Shown piece after piece: positions 8,782-17,705 of a stretch of DNA of 64,000 nt. Each line of letters begins with the position of its first letter. The first letter of the stretch is position 1. Both the position numbers and the translations under genes were made by a program. Under the pieces are notes generated by a model. It did no database searches. It saw only the letters and a program-made list of their open reading frames with translations, and was not told the DNA's origin. The DNA comes from Desulfosarcina ovata subsp. ovata (GTDB lineage Bacteria > Desulfobacterota > Desulfobacteria > Desulfobacterales > Desulfosarcinaceae): assembly GCF_009689005.1 (NCBI RefSeq), contig NZ_AP021879.1:5923724-5987723 (forward strand), written 5' to 3'.

Positions 8782-11514
8782 ATGGACAGCGTTGCCCGGG
8801 TGGCCGGGCTCAGCCACCGCTACGGCGGAACCTTTGCCGTTGACGGGATCGACCTTGAAATTCCCGCCGGTGTGATGGTCGGCTTCATCGGACCGGACGG
8901 GGTGGGCAAGTCGACGCTCCTGGGAGTAATCGCCGGGGCGCGCCGCATCCAGCAGGGTAGGGTGACGGTGCTGGGAGGAGACATGCGCTCACGGCAGCAC
9001 CGTACGATGGCCAGTCCCCGGATTGCCTATATGCCCCAGGGACTGGGCCGCAACCTTTACGCCACGCTCTCGGTTTTCGAAAACGTCGACTTCTTCGGAC
9101 GCCTCTTCGGCCAGCACCGGGCCGAGCGCCAGCGCCGCATCGCCGATCTTCTGGCCGGCACGGGGCTGAGCGCCTTTGCCGACCGGCCGGCAGCCAAACT
9201 CTCGGGTGGTATGAAACAGAAGCTGGGCCTGTGCTGCGCCTTGATCCACGACCCCGACCTGTTGATCCTGGACGAGCCGACCACCGGCGTGGATCCGCTC
9301 TCCCGGCGCCAGTTCTGGGACCTGGTCGACCAGATCCGCTCCCGCCGGCCAGGCATGAGCGTGCTCGTGGCCACGGCGTACATGGAGGAGGCCGATCGCT
9401 TTGACTGGCTGGTGGCCATGAATGCCGGCCGGGTGCTGACCACCGGCCGCCCCGGAGAAATTAAAACCGGCACCGGCCAGGCCACGCTGGAAGCAGCTTT
9501 CATCCAACTGCTGCCCGAGGCGGCCCGCCAGGGTCACCGCGCCGTTATCCTTTTGCCCCGACCGGCGACACAAGGGGCACTGGCCATCGAGGCCCGCTCG
9601 CTGACCCGAAAATTCGGCGATTTTACCGCTGTCGATGGGGTTAGTTTCCATATCGAGCGCGGAGAAATTTTCGGTTTTCTCGGCTCCAACGGCTGCGGTA
9701 AGACCACAACCATGAAAATGCTCACCGGCCTGTTACCCGCCTCATCAGGGGCGGCATCCCTTTTCGGTGTGCCCGTGGATGCCCATGACCTGACCACGCG
9801 CAAGCGGGTGGGATACATGTCCCAGGGATTCTCGCTCTACGCCGAGCTTACTGTGAGGCAGAACCTGAACCTGCACGCCCGCCTCTTCCATGTGCCGGCG
9901 GCACGGGCCGATACGCGCATTCACGATCTGGTCGCGCGCTTCAACCTTGCGAACTACACTGATGTGGCTGCCGACGATTTGCCTCTGGGCATCCGCCAGC
10001 GGCTCTCCCTGGCCGTGGCACTGGTGCACGAACCGGAAATGCTCATCCTGGACGAACCCACATCGGGTGTCGATCCTATCGCCCGCGACGGCTTTTGGGA
10101 ATTGCTCATTGACCTCTCGCGCCGGGATGGGGTGACGATCTTCATCTCCACCCATTTTATGAACGAAGCCGAACGCTGTGACCGCATTTCGCTGATGCAC
10201 GCCGGCCGGGTGCTGGCCAGCGGCACACCCGCGGACCTGATGCGCGCGCAAGGTGCCGAGACTCTGGAAGCGGCCTTTATTGCCGGCCTGGAAGAAGCCA
10301 CCGGAACGGCGCGCGCCACGGCAAAGCCATTGCCGGTGGCACCGACGGCGCCCTCGGCCAAGGCGACCACTCGGCCGGCTTCCGGATGGTTCAGTCTGTT
10401 GCGCCTGTTCGGCTATGCCCATCGGGAAAGCATGGAAATTCGCCGCGATCCCATCCGCCTGACCGTGGCGGCCCTGGGTTCGGTGATTCTCATGTTCATT
10501 CTGGGCTACGGCATCAACCTGGATGTGGAAAACCTTTCCTATGCGGTCCTCGACCGGGACCGCTCACCCGAAAGCCGCGATTATGTCCTGAACATCAGCG
10601 GATCGCGCTATTTTGTCGAACATCGGCCAATCGCCGATTTCAAGGATCTTGACAGGCGTATGCAAAACGGCGAATTGAGCCTGGCGATCAGCATCCCGCC
10701 GGGTTACGGACGCGACCTCAGACGCGGACGCCAGCCCGAGGTGGGGTTCTGGATCGACGGTGCCATGCCCTTTCGTGCCGAGACCATCAAGGGTTACGCC
10801 CAGGGCATCCATCTGCAGTACCTGGCCGACCTGGCCCGCCGCTATGGGCTTTCGACCGGTCGTGGATCCGGCGTCAACGTGACCTCACGTTATCGCTACA
10901 ACCAGGATTTCAAAAGCATCTACGCCATGGTGCCGGCAGTCATCCCGCTGCTGTTGGTTTTCATCCCCGCCATTTTGATGACCCTGGGCGTGGTACGTGA
11001 AAAAGAGCTGGGCGCCATCACCAATCTCTACGTCACGCCGGTGACCCGCCTGGAGTTCCTGCTGGGCAAGCAGCTGCCCTACATCGGCATTTCCATGCTC
11101 AGTTACTTCGGCCTGGCCGCCATTGCCGTGACCGTATTCCAGGTCCCCATCAAGGGTAGCTTCGCTACCCTCACGGCCGGCGCCCTGCTCTACGTCATCA
11201 CCACCACCGGCATCGGCCAGCTCATGTCAGCCTTCACGCGCACCCAGATCGCGGCCCTGGCCGGCACGGCCATCGTCACCCTCCTTGCGGGGATCAACTT
11301 TTGCGGCTTGACGCATCCGGTTGCTTCCCTGGAAGGGGCCGGCGCCCTGATTGGCAAGCTCTTTCCCACGACCTATTTTTTAATCATCAGCCGCGGGGTC
11401 TTCACCAAGGCCCTGGGATTCGGCGACCTTTCCACCCAACTCGCCACCCTGGCGCTCTTTATCCCCGTTTTGACCGTTGCCAGCGCCCTGGCGCTAAAGC
11501 CACAGGACCGGTGA
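8782..11514 (+). CDS. Fused ABC exporter: two ATPase domains plus ABC-2 permease (YbhF/RbbA type)
   Basis: A 910-aa protein. ATPase domain 1 spans ~1-230 (Walker A GPDGVGKS, signature LSGGMKQK, Walker B LLILDEPTTG). Domain 2 spans ~270-500 (Walker A GSNGCGKTT, Walker B MLILDEPTSG). An ABC-2 permease domain spans ~545-910 with about six membrane segments. Domain 1 has ATAYMEEA where the switch histidine is expected, while domain 2 keeps STHFMNEA. Domain 2 has LPLGIRQRLS instead of LSGGQ. Those two changes fall on the same composite site, so one ATP site is probably degenerate. The substrate is unknown (drug or cation export in relatives). Confidence 0.93.
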   Translation: MDSVARVAGLSHRYGGTFAVDGIDLEIPAGVMVGFIGPDGVGKSTLLGVIAGARRIQQGRVTVLGGDMRSRQHRTMASPRIAYMPQGLGRNLYATLSVFENVDFFGRLFGQHRAERQRRIADLLAGTGLSAFADRPAAKLSGGMKQKLGLCCALIHDPDLLILDEPTTGVDPLSRRQFWDLVDQIRSRRPGMSVLVATAYMEEADRFDWLVAMNAGRVLTTGRPGEIKTGTGQATLEAAFIQLLPEAARQGHRAVILLPRPATQGALAIEARSLTRKFGDFTAVDGVSFHIERGEIFGFLGSNGCGKTTTMKMLTGLLPASSGAASLFGVPVDAHDLTTRKRVGYMSQGFSLYAELTVRQNLNLHARLFHVPAARADTRIHDLVARFNLANYTDVAADDLPLGIRQRLSLAVALVHEPEMLILDEPTSGVDPIARDGFWELLIDLSRRDGVTIFISTHFMNEAERCDRISLMHAGRVLASGTPADLMRAQGAETLEAAFIAGLEEATGTARATAKPLPVAPTAPSAKATTRPASGWFSLLRLFGYAHRESMEIRRDPIRLTVAALGSVILMFILGYGINLDVENLSYAVLDRDRSPESRDYVLNISGSRYFVEHRPIADFKDLDRRMQNGELSLAISIPPGYGRDLRRGRQPEVGFWIDGAMPFRAETIKGYAQGIHLQYLADLARRYGLSTGRGSGVNVTSRYRYNQDFKSIYAMVPAVIPLLLVFIPAILMTLGVVREKELGAITNLYVTPVTRLEFLLGKQLPYIGISMLSYFGLAAIAVTVFQVPIKGSFATLTAGALLYVITTTGIGQLMSAFTRTQIAALAGTAIVTLLAGINFCGLTHPVASLEGAGALIGKLFPTTYFLIISRGVFTKALGFGDLSTQLATLALFIPVLTVASALALKPQDR

Positions 11515-11520
11515 GCATGC

Positions 11521-12645
11521 ATGCGCAAACTGACCAACATCGTCTTCCTCGGCATCAAGGAACTGCGCAGCTTCTGGCACGACAAAGTGCTTTTCATCTT
11601 CGTCATCTGGGCTTTTTCCGGGGGGATCTACGCCATTTCCACGGCCACCTCGCTGGAGTTGCACAAGGCGCCCATCGCCGTTTTGGACGAGGATCGCTCC
11701 CAGCTCTCGGCGCAGATCATCAACGCCTTCTACCCACCCTATTTCCAAACGCCGATAGACATCCCACCGGCGGCGGTGAACTCCGGGATGGATTCGGGGC
11801 ACTTCACCTTCGTCCTGGATATCCCGCCCGATTTCGAACACGACCTGCTGGCCGGCGAAGGACCCGACGTCCTGGTGAACATCGACGCGACGCGCATGAC
11901 CCAGGCTTTTATTGGCTCGGGTTACATCCGCCGCATCATCAACGCCGAAATCGCCGATTTTCTCAAGGCCACCGGTGACACAGGCCTGCCCATCCGCCAG
12001 ACCATCCGCGTGAAGTTCAACCCCAACCGGAACAGCACCTGGTTCGGCAGTGTCATGGAGATCATCAACAACATCACCATGCTCTCGATCATCCTGACCG
12101 GCGCGGCCCTGATCCGTGAACGCGAGCACGGCACCATCGAGCATCTGTTGGTGATGCCGCTTACCCCGCTGGAAATAATGGCCGCCAAAGTGTGGTCCAA
12201 CGGGCTGGTGGTGCTCGTGGGGGCCGGCCTCTCCCTCTGGCTGGTCGTACAGAAAGTGCTGGGCGTGCCGGTGGCTGGTTCCACCAGCCTGTTTCTCCTG
12301 GGTGCCATGCTGCACCTCTTCTCCACCACCTCCATCGGCATTTTCCTTGGCACCCTGGCGCGCTCCATGCCTCAGTTGGGCCTGCTGATGATCCTGGTAC
12401 TCCTGCCCCTGCAGATTCTCTCGGGCGGCATCACTCCGCGGGAGAGCATGCCGGCCGTGGTCCAGGCCATCATGCAGTTTGCCCCCACCACCCATTTCGT
12501 GGCCCTGGCTCAGGCGATTCTTTACCGCGGCGCCGGGATCGCGGCGGTGTGGACCCATCTTCTGGCCATCATCGGTATCGGCGCGGTTTTTTTCTCCATT
12601 GCCCTTTTGCGCTTCCGCAAAAGTGTTACCCAGACGCAGCTGTAA
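11521..12645 (+). CDS. ABC-2 type permease subunit
   Basis: A 374-aa inner-membrane protein with an N-terminal membrane segment (~22-45), a large periplasmic domain (~50-180) and five or so C-terminal helices. It has the family LIREREHGTIEHLLVMPLTPLEI loop. It begins 6 bp after the fused ATPase and pairs with the permease half of that protein, as YbhR or YbhS do. Together with the HlyD adaptor the three genes form a complete exporter operon. Confidence 0.92.
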   Translation: MRKLTNIVFLGIKELRSFWHDKVLFIFVIWAFSGGIYAISTATSLELHKAPIAVLDEDRSQLSAQIINAFYPPYFQTPIDIPPAAVNSGMDSGHFTFVLDIPPDFEHDLLAGEGPDVLVNIDATRMTQAFIGSGYIRRIINAEIADFLKATGDTGLPIRQTIRVKFNPNRNSTWFGSVMEIINNITMLSIILTGAALIREREHGTIEHLLVMPLTPLEIMAAKVWSNGLVVLVGAGLSLWLVVQKVLGVPVAGSTSLFLLGAMLHLFSTTSIGIFLGTLARSMPQLGLLMILVLLPLQILSGGITPRESMPAVVQAIMQFAPTTHFVALAQAILYRGAGIAAVWTHLLAIIGIGAVFFSIALLRFRKSVTQTQL

Positions 12646-12995
12646 TCAAAAAAAGATCCCATTGAGGCAGTTTTCCTCGCGTCGCGGCATCGGTTGACAT
12701 CCCCGGCAAAAAACCGGGATATTCACAAGACGGCGACATATTTGCATCTTTTAGGATCCACCCAGGGCCATTTGTTTTTAATTTACGGTCGGGAATATGG
12801 CCCAGTTTGTGTATTAACTGTTTTTACAGTAAGATAACGTATGCGCGGACTTTGGTCCCATCGCCAGCCAGCATTCCCAAAGGGCGGGAGCGAGTGAAAA
12901 AAAGGTGCTGCTGTTACGGTTTTGATAGGCCCCGCGATGGTTGGTGCCGTTCATCCTTCAATTTGATATTCCTATAGTGACGAAGATTCTGATAG
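12646..12995. other. 350-bp intergenic gap
   Basis: No gene recognised. A weak inverted repeat (ACTGTttttACAGT, 12817-12830) lies in an AT-rich patch that could be a promoter or operator for the L,D-transpeptidase gene. A short CCCGG hairpin lies near 12700. Both are weak. Confidence 0.35.
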
Positions 12996-14357
12996 ATGGC
13001 GATTAATTGTTCTTCACTCATCAAGATTGGGCTTGAGGCTCCGGGCCGATTTCTGAACCGACTTTTCCGGTCAATGGTTTGTTATTTTCTGATGCTGTCG
13101 ATCGGCATGCTGTTGCTCAATGGCTGTGCCGTTACCCGGGACGTTCTGGAGATACTGCCGCGATCAGGCCAGGAGCCGGACAGTATCGAAAAAAATTACT
13201 TTATAGTGGAGGAAGACGACGACGTTGTCGGCCGGCTGGCGACCATCAGAATTGAAAAAGGGGACACGCTGCCGGATATCGCTCGCCACTTCAGCCTGGG
13301 AATCAATACGGTAAGTGCCGCCAACCCAGGGGTGGATGTATGGGTGCCCAAGGCCGGAGAACGCATTGTGCTGCCGCTTAGTTTTATCCTGCCGGAGGCG
13401 AACAGAAAGGGCATCGTGATAAACCTGGCCGCGATGAGGCTTTTTCACTTCAAAAGAGACGGTAAGGTACAGGCCGTTGCGACTTATCCTGTTGGTGTCG
13501 GTACCACTGAGCGGCCCACGCCCAAAGGCCGAATGTATATCGCACGCAAAAAATTCCGGCCGACTTGGTTTGTGCCCGCATCGATTGCGGCAGACCACCG
13601 CAAAAAGGGTGATCCGCTGGCAGCCATGGTGCCGCCGGGGCCTCTGAATCCCTTGGGTGAACACGCGCTATATTTGAGCAGATCAGAGTACCTGATCCAT
13701 GGAACCAACAAACCGGCCAGCATCGGTCTGAGGGCAACCAACGGCTGCATACGACTTTACCCGGAAGACATCAAGCAGCTCTTTGAAATCACTCCGGTGA
13801 AAACACCGGTAAGCGTCGTGTACCAGCCCTATCTTGTAGGCTGGCGTGATGGGCGGGTTTACCTGGAAGCCCATACGCCCTTCGAAGAATTCGGCACCGC
13901 TGAGTTGGAGAAGGCCTATGCAAAATTGAAAAAAATTGAAAAAAAAACCGGCGACAGGCTTGACTGGCACAAGATCAAGACGGTCGTGGCCGAGGCCCGG
14001 GGAATCCCTGTTGCCATATCCGCCATCGGTGCCGAAGGCGAGCCTGCCGCCCGGAAAACCATAAAACTCAGACATCCGGTCAGGCTTTACGGCCAGCCAC
14101 CGGTGCCGGAACTCAGAACCGATGCGTGGTATGTGTTGGCCGCCATTATGGGCGATCCGGTTGAGGCCCTCAGGCTTGCCACCATCCTCAACCACCAAGG
14201 ACCGCCAATCTCCTCACAGGTGTTGTCAAAGGATGGTCGGTACCGTGTGCTTGCCGGCCCGTTCAAAACCAACGGAGAGGCTAAAAATGCGTCACGGCGA
14301 ATGAGAATTGATCTGGAGATCGACGGCATTGTGGTCGCTCCCGTGCAGCACAAATAG
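12996..14357 (+). CDS. L,D-transpeptidase lipoprotein with LysM and SPOR-like domains
   Basis: A 453-aa envelope enzyme. A lipobox (LLLNGC, Cys44) predicts a lipoprotein. A LysM-like peptidoglycan-binding stretch follows (IRIEKGDTLPDIARHFSLG, ~84-130). The YkuD catalytic domain (~138-275) has HGTNKPASIGLRATNGCIRL, with the nucleophilic cysteine in NGC. A C-terminal SPOR-like domain (AWYVLAAIMGDPVEAL ... RVLAGPF) could bind denuded glycan. Such enzymes form 3-3 crosslinks or anchor Lpp to peptidoglycan. The next gene encodes an Lpp-like lipoprotein. A start at 13074 is possible but loses the positive n-region. Confidence 0.9.
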   Translation: MAINCSSLIKIGLEAPGRFLNRLFRSMVCYFLMLSIGMLLLNGCAVTRDVLEILPRSGQEPDSIEKNYFIVEEDDDVVGRLATIRIEKGDTLPDIARHFSLGINTVSAANPGVDVWVPKAGERIVLPLSFILPEANRKGIVINLAAMRLFHFKRDGKVQAVATYPVGVGTTERPTPKGRMYIARKKFRPTWFVPASIAADHRKKGDPLAAMVPPGPLNPLGEHALYLSRSEYLIHGTNKPASIGLRATNGCIRLYPEDIKQLFEITPVKTPVSVVYQPYLVGWRDGRVYLEAHTPFEEFGTAELEKAYAKLKKIEKKTGDRLDWHKIKTVVAEARGIPVAISAIGAEGEPAARKTIKLRHPVRLYGQPPVPELRTDAWYVLAAIMGDPVEALRLATILNHQGPPISSQVLSKDGRYRVLAGPFKTNGEAKNASRRMRIDLEIDGIVVAPVQHK

Positions 14358-14430
14358 CCGATGGGTTTATTTAACACGGCACTTCACCGTCGCTGTTATA
14401 ATATAAAAATATTCACAAGGGAGGTAACGC

Positions 14431-14757
14431 ATGATGAAAAAAAGTTTATTGATGATTTCGGTGATGCTTGTTATGGGCTTTGCTCTTGGGGGCTGCGCCA
14501 CTAAAGCCGATCTTAAGGAGGCACAGGCCCGGGAAATGGCGATCAGTGCCAAAGCAGACCAGGCCGCTCAGGATGCACAGGCCGCCAAGGCGGCGGCTGA
14601 CGAGGCCCTGTTGAAGGCCAATGCAGCGGCTGAGCGCGCCGAGGCTGCCGAAAAAAGGGCTGAGGAAAGAGAGCGCATCGCAGCTGAGAAGGAGCGCCTT
14701 GCTGATGAAAAAGCAAGAAGGGCCGAGGAGATTTTCAAGAATTCCATGAAGAAGTAA
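14431..14757 (+). CDS. Lpp/OprI-like alanine-rich coiled-coil lipoprotein
   Basis: A 108-aa outer-membrane lipoprotein. The signal peptide ends in a lipobox (ALGGC, Cys at ~23). The mature part is almost all Ala/Glu/Lys/Arg heptads (AQDAQAAKAAADEALLKANA) forming a coiled coil, and it ends in Lys-Lys. In E. coli Lpp the terminal lysine is linked to peptidoglycan by L,D-transpeptidases, and genes of that family flank this one on both sides. The ribosome site is GGGAGG. Confidence 0.9.
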   Translation: MMKKSLLMISVMLVMGFALGGCATKADLKEAQAREMAISAKADQAAQDAQAAKAAADEALLKANAAAERAEAAEKRAEERERIAAEKERLADEKARRAEEIFKNSMKK

Positions 14758-14776
14758 ACTCCAGTCTTGTAAATCA

Positions 14777-14884
14777 TTATAGTTTTTAAGATAATGTTTT
14801 TGGCAAGGCCAGAGGGAGGAAGCTGTATAAATCATACCGCGACGACCGATAACGCCGTCCAAAAACATTATCTTGAATGCTATA
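14777..14884. repeat. ~107-bp palindrome-ended repeat, copy 2 (inverted)
   Basis: Reverse-complement copy of the element at 5787-5893, with only a few differences across the whole unit. It carries the same AAGATAATGTTTTTGG terminal repeats. It sits 20 bp after the Lpp-like stop, and its hairpin may also end transcription. Confidence 0.85.
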
Positions 14885-14984
14885 GGAAGTGGTCGGGTGG
14901 CTAAACCGGTCACTTCCTTTTTTTCATTTGCCGCCCGGAAAAAGACCAATTTGGGGCCCATCCGGCAAATTCTTAAAAGGCACG

Positions 14985-15938
14985 ATGACAAATATCGATA
15001 TAAGGGCGAACAGGTATGGCACATATCTGCGCCTTCTCTTTTTTTGCATTATGCTGACCGTAGGTTTCACTTTCGGATGCAGCCATCGCAGTGAGGATTT
15101 CCCGGTCGGATTGATCTTATCGGAAGCCAATAATTTCTGCACCCAGGGAAATTACGAGGCGTCACTCGCAAAATACGCGACCGTTATCGAAAAAGAGCCC
15201 GAGACTGCGGACCGGGTGCTTTTCGAGATGGGGATCATTTATGCTCATCCCCGAAACCCGCGCAAAAGCTACCAGAAGGCGCTGGAATGCTTCAGGAAGA
15301 TTATCGGTGACGTTCCAGACAGTGACTACCGGCGCGACAGCCAGATGCTGATGCTCCAGATCCAAAATGTCATCATCAAGGACCACCTGATTGCAGAGCA
15401 GCAGGCACAGGTTGAGACCTACCGCCGGAAGATTAAATTCCGGGAACATGAGATCATCACCCTTCAGAAAAAGATCGAAACCCTCGAACAGAAGATATTC
15501 GAACTCCGGACGGAACCGGTGGACAAGATCCTGATCGAGAAAAAAAGGCGGCGGCTGACGCTGATTTCAAAGGGAGAAGTGATTAAAACATACAGAATCG
15601 CGCTGGGCGGAAATCCGATTGGTCCCAAAGAAAGGGAGGGCGACAACAAAACTCCGGAGGGAAACTATACCATCGAATCCAGGAACCGGCATAGCGGCTA
15701 CCACCTCTCTCTTCGCATTTCCTACCCTAATGAGAGAGACAAAAAACACGCCAAAGAACTGGGCGTTTCCCCAGGCGGCGATATCATGATCCATGGCGTT
15801 AAAGATGGTCTCTCCTGGGTCGGTGAATTTCACACGGAGATTGACTGGACCCAAGGCTGCATTGCTGTGACCAACAAGGAAATTGAGGAGATCGCGCGGC
15901 TGGTTCCCGACGGGACACCTGTCGAGATAAGACCATGA
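14985..15938 (+). CDS. Second L,D-transpeptidase (YkuD) lipoprotein
   Basis: A 317-aa protein; the start at 14985 follows AAAAGG. The signal region ends at TFGC (lipobox-like). Residues ~40-130 resemble a TPR-type repeat (ANNFCTQGNYEASLAKYATVI). A coiled coil (~130-170) follows. The YkuD domain carries DIMIHGVKDG and DWTQGCIAVTN with the catalytic cysteine. It differs clearly from the first transpeptidase in architecture, so the two are not a recent duplication. It probably acts on the same Lpp-like partner. Confidence 0.9.
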   Translation: MTNIDIRANRYGTYLRLLFFCIMLTVGFTFGCSHRSEDFPVGLILSEANNFCTQGNYEASLAKYATVIEKEPETADRVLFEMGIIYAHPRNPRKSYQKALECFRKIIGDVPDSDYRRDSQMLMLQIQNVIIKDHLIAEQQAQVETYRRKIKFREHEIITLQKKIETLEQKIFELRTEPVDKILIEKKRRRLTLISKGEVIKTYRIALGGNPIGPKEREGDNKTPEGNYTIESRNRHSGYHLSLRISYPNERDKKHAKELGVSPGGDIMIHGVKDGLSWVGEFHTEIDWTQGCIAVTNKEIEEIARLVPDGTPVEIRP

Positions 15939-15974
15939 GACTGAACCCATCCATATCGAAAATAGGGGATTAAT

Positions 15975-16213
15975 ATGAGCATGCAATCTAAAAATCATTT
16001 TCCGCGATAGACTATGAACGGTGTGATCCGAAAACGTGCGATCCCGACGGGGGCCTTTGCGTGGTCGTACCGGCGTGTGCTCATAAAGTGATCAAGCAAC
16101 TGGACGGTACTTTCGAATCCCCGGTCATTTTTCAGGATATGTGCATGGCATGCTGGGATTGTATTGAGGCCTGCCCATTGGATGTCATTGGAATGAAGCA
16201 TGTCGGCACATGA
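15975..16213 (+). pseudogene. Frameshifted small 4Fe-4S ferredoxin-like gene
   Basis: From ATG 15975 (ribosome site AGGGGA) the frame reads MSMQSKNHFPR and stops at TAG. A shift of -1 at the TTTT near 15998-16001 continues as AIDYERCDPKTCDPDGG ... MCMACWDCIEACPLDVIGM to a TGA at 16211. The shifted frame has six cysteines in ferredoxin-like spacing, including C-x2-C-x2-C-x3-CP, and has no ATG, GTG or TTG start of its own. It is either a one-base deletion, an assembly error or, less likely, a real frameshift. Confidence 0.75.
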
Positions 16214-16259
16214 GGCGTTCCACGCGGGCGCCGAATATGTTCAGACCAACCATACAAAG

Positions 16260-16281
16260 CCCCAATGTTGCAACATTGGGG
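16260..16281. terminator. 22-bp perfect palindrome after the ferredoxin remnant
   Basis: CCCCAATGTTG followed directly by CAACATTGGGG, 46 bp after the ferredoxin stop. It can form a strong hairpin followed by TTAAAAT. It could also be an operator. Confidence 0.5.
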
Positions 16282-16410
16282 TTAAAATACGCCCCTATGT
16301 ACTTATCCCGTTTTGTTAGGCATGCCCACGACCAGGTTCCCGAATACGATAGCCGCATTGAGTTGGGTTCAGGAGGTGCTCGATGAAAGCGATGGATAGC
16401 CGGTTTTCAG

Positions 16411-16448
16411 AAACACAAAACAGGCATTTTAGTGCCTGTTTTGTGTTT
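16411..16448. terminator. Strong bidirectional terminator
   Basis: A 16-bp perfect stem (AAACACAAAACAGGCA with its complement) and a 6-base loop, with A-rich and T-rich flanks on either side. The rest of the 16214-16669 gap holds only a weak inverted repeat (16605-16653) and no gene. Confidence 0.85.
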
Positions 16449-16669
16449 TCAACGGATCCTTCAAAGACCTTCATCATTAGGAAATCCCATTGAAATGGCC
16501 ATCGGAATCGAAGACAATAACAACACTCATATTAGGGTCTTGATTTCGGCTCCGCAAAATCCGTTTAATGATCAATAATCTGCCGATTTAATCAAAACGA
16601 ATAGCTATTATCTGCCCGTTCATAAATGAATCATCTATGAACAGACAATAACAAAAATGCATCCGTCAA

Positions 16670-17005
16670 CTATGCGTCGACCATTTTAAGGGAAATTCCG
16701 GATTTGGTTTTACGAACACTGAATTTGTTGCCTTCGGAAAATTCCATCTCTTCGATCATCGTTCTTGGAATGACGATGCTGCCGCGTTTGCTGACCAGCA
16801 CTTCCTTGGACGGATTGGCCGTGGTGCCACCGCGGCCGGATTTGATTTCCGGAGCTTTGCCGGTTTTCATCAACGCATCCAGATAGTGGGACTTCAGTTG
16901 TGCGGGCGTGTTGAATTTGAACTCCTTCATGATGTCGCGTTGATGCTTTCCACTTTCAACCAGTTTAATCAACTTTGCTCCGTCAACTTTTTTCTTTGCC
17001 GGCAT
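16670..17005 (-). CDS. SpoVT/AbrB-domain DNA-binding regulator
   Basis: A 111-aa protein. The N-terminal half (KLIKLVESGKHQRDIMKEF) looks like a helix-turn-helix. The C-terminal half is a swapped-hairpin AbrB domain (VLVSKRGSIVIPRTMIEEM). It follows AAAGGAG by seven bases. The partner is unknown; no toxin gene is adjacent, which argues against a MazE antitoxin. Confidence 0.75.
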   Translation of the reverse strand: MPAKKKVDGAKLIKLVESGKHQRDIMKEFKFNTPAQLKSHYLDALMKTGKAPEIKSGRGGTTANPSKEVLVSKRGSIVIPRTMIEEMEFSEGNKFSVRKTKSGISLKMVDA

Positions 17006-17427
17006 TCGGTTTCTCCTTTGATAAATTTCAAGTTAATAAAAAAACGATTGCTTTTAATTATTAACATTATGAATAAAAAATCAAGATGAGATAACAATTT
17101 TATTATAAAAATGATCATTCGGATAAAAATAAATCAGTTTTGTGGCAGAGGCAAAAGCTTGTTTGTTTGCATTCAATGTTTGTTGCTTGATGTTCAATAT
17201 CGAGTTCAAAAACAATCGTCTTTTTATACAGGCGTAGCAAGGCCCTCGTTTGAGAGTTTTTTCTTACCTTGCAGTGTCCGTTGACAACATCCCGTGCATC
17301 CTGATACCAGCCGTGGAGAACAAAGGACGCGGATGCGCACGAATCTATCCGGTAGCGGGCTGCGCGCCGATACCTACCCGCTGGATGATCGGCCAAAAAC
17401 AGAAAATGAAATGCTCGGGGTGAATCG
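17006..17427. other. 422-bp intergenic gap
   Basis: The left half is very AT-rich and likely holds the promoter of the AbrB-domain gene. A minus-strand open frame exists but has no ribosome site or family resemblance, so I leave it out. Confidence 0.4.
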
Positions 17428-17565
17428 ATGGGAAGAAGAAAATATGCCATGGCGGTTCAGGGTCAGCAGCCGCTGTTGTATCGAATTTTGGAAAAGAAAA
17501 AAGCGTTGCTGATTGGCCTTGTTGCCGTAGTCGCGATTATTGTTCTGCTACGGTTTCTGATCTGA
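17428..17565 (+). CDS. 45-aa single-span membrane protein
   Basis: ATG at 17428 (after CGGGGTG) or 17449. The peptide ends in one clear transmembrane helix (ALLIGLVAVVAIIVLLRFLI) and stops right after it, giving a tail-anchored layout with a basic KKK before the helix. Function is unknown. It lies upstream of the DUF2339/DUF3999 pair on the same strand. Confidence 0.5.
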   Translation: MGRRKYAMAVQGQQPLLYRILEKKKALLIGLVAVVAIIVLLRFLI

Positions 17566-17705
17566 CAACCAATCCTCCTGTTCCGCGATTTGCATGGGGG
17601 CTGGACGCGGATTTTCCCTTCAGCAGGAGCGTCATCGGCCGAATGAGGGTAAAAGACCCGTGGGAAACAAATGATGGGTTAAAAGATGGAACAGAGGAAC
17701 GTCAG

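Noticed and set aside
12817..12830. ACTGT-N4-ACAGT inverted repeat
   Set aside because: Too short and alone; consistent with chance in an AT-rich gap, kept only as a note in the gap entry.
17115..17450. 111-aa minus-strand frame
   Set aside because: No ribosome site or family match; it overlaps the more plausible small membrane protein on the plus strand.
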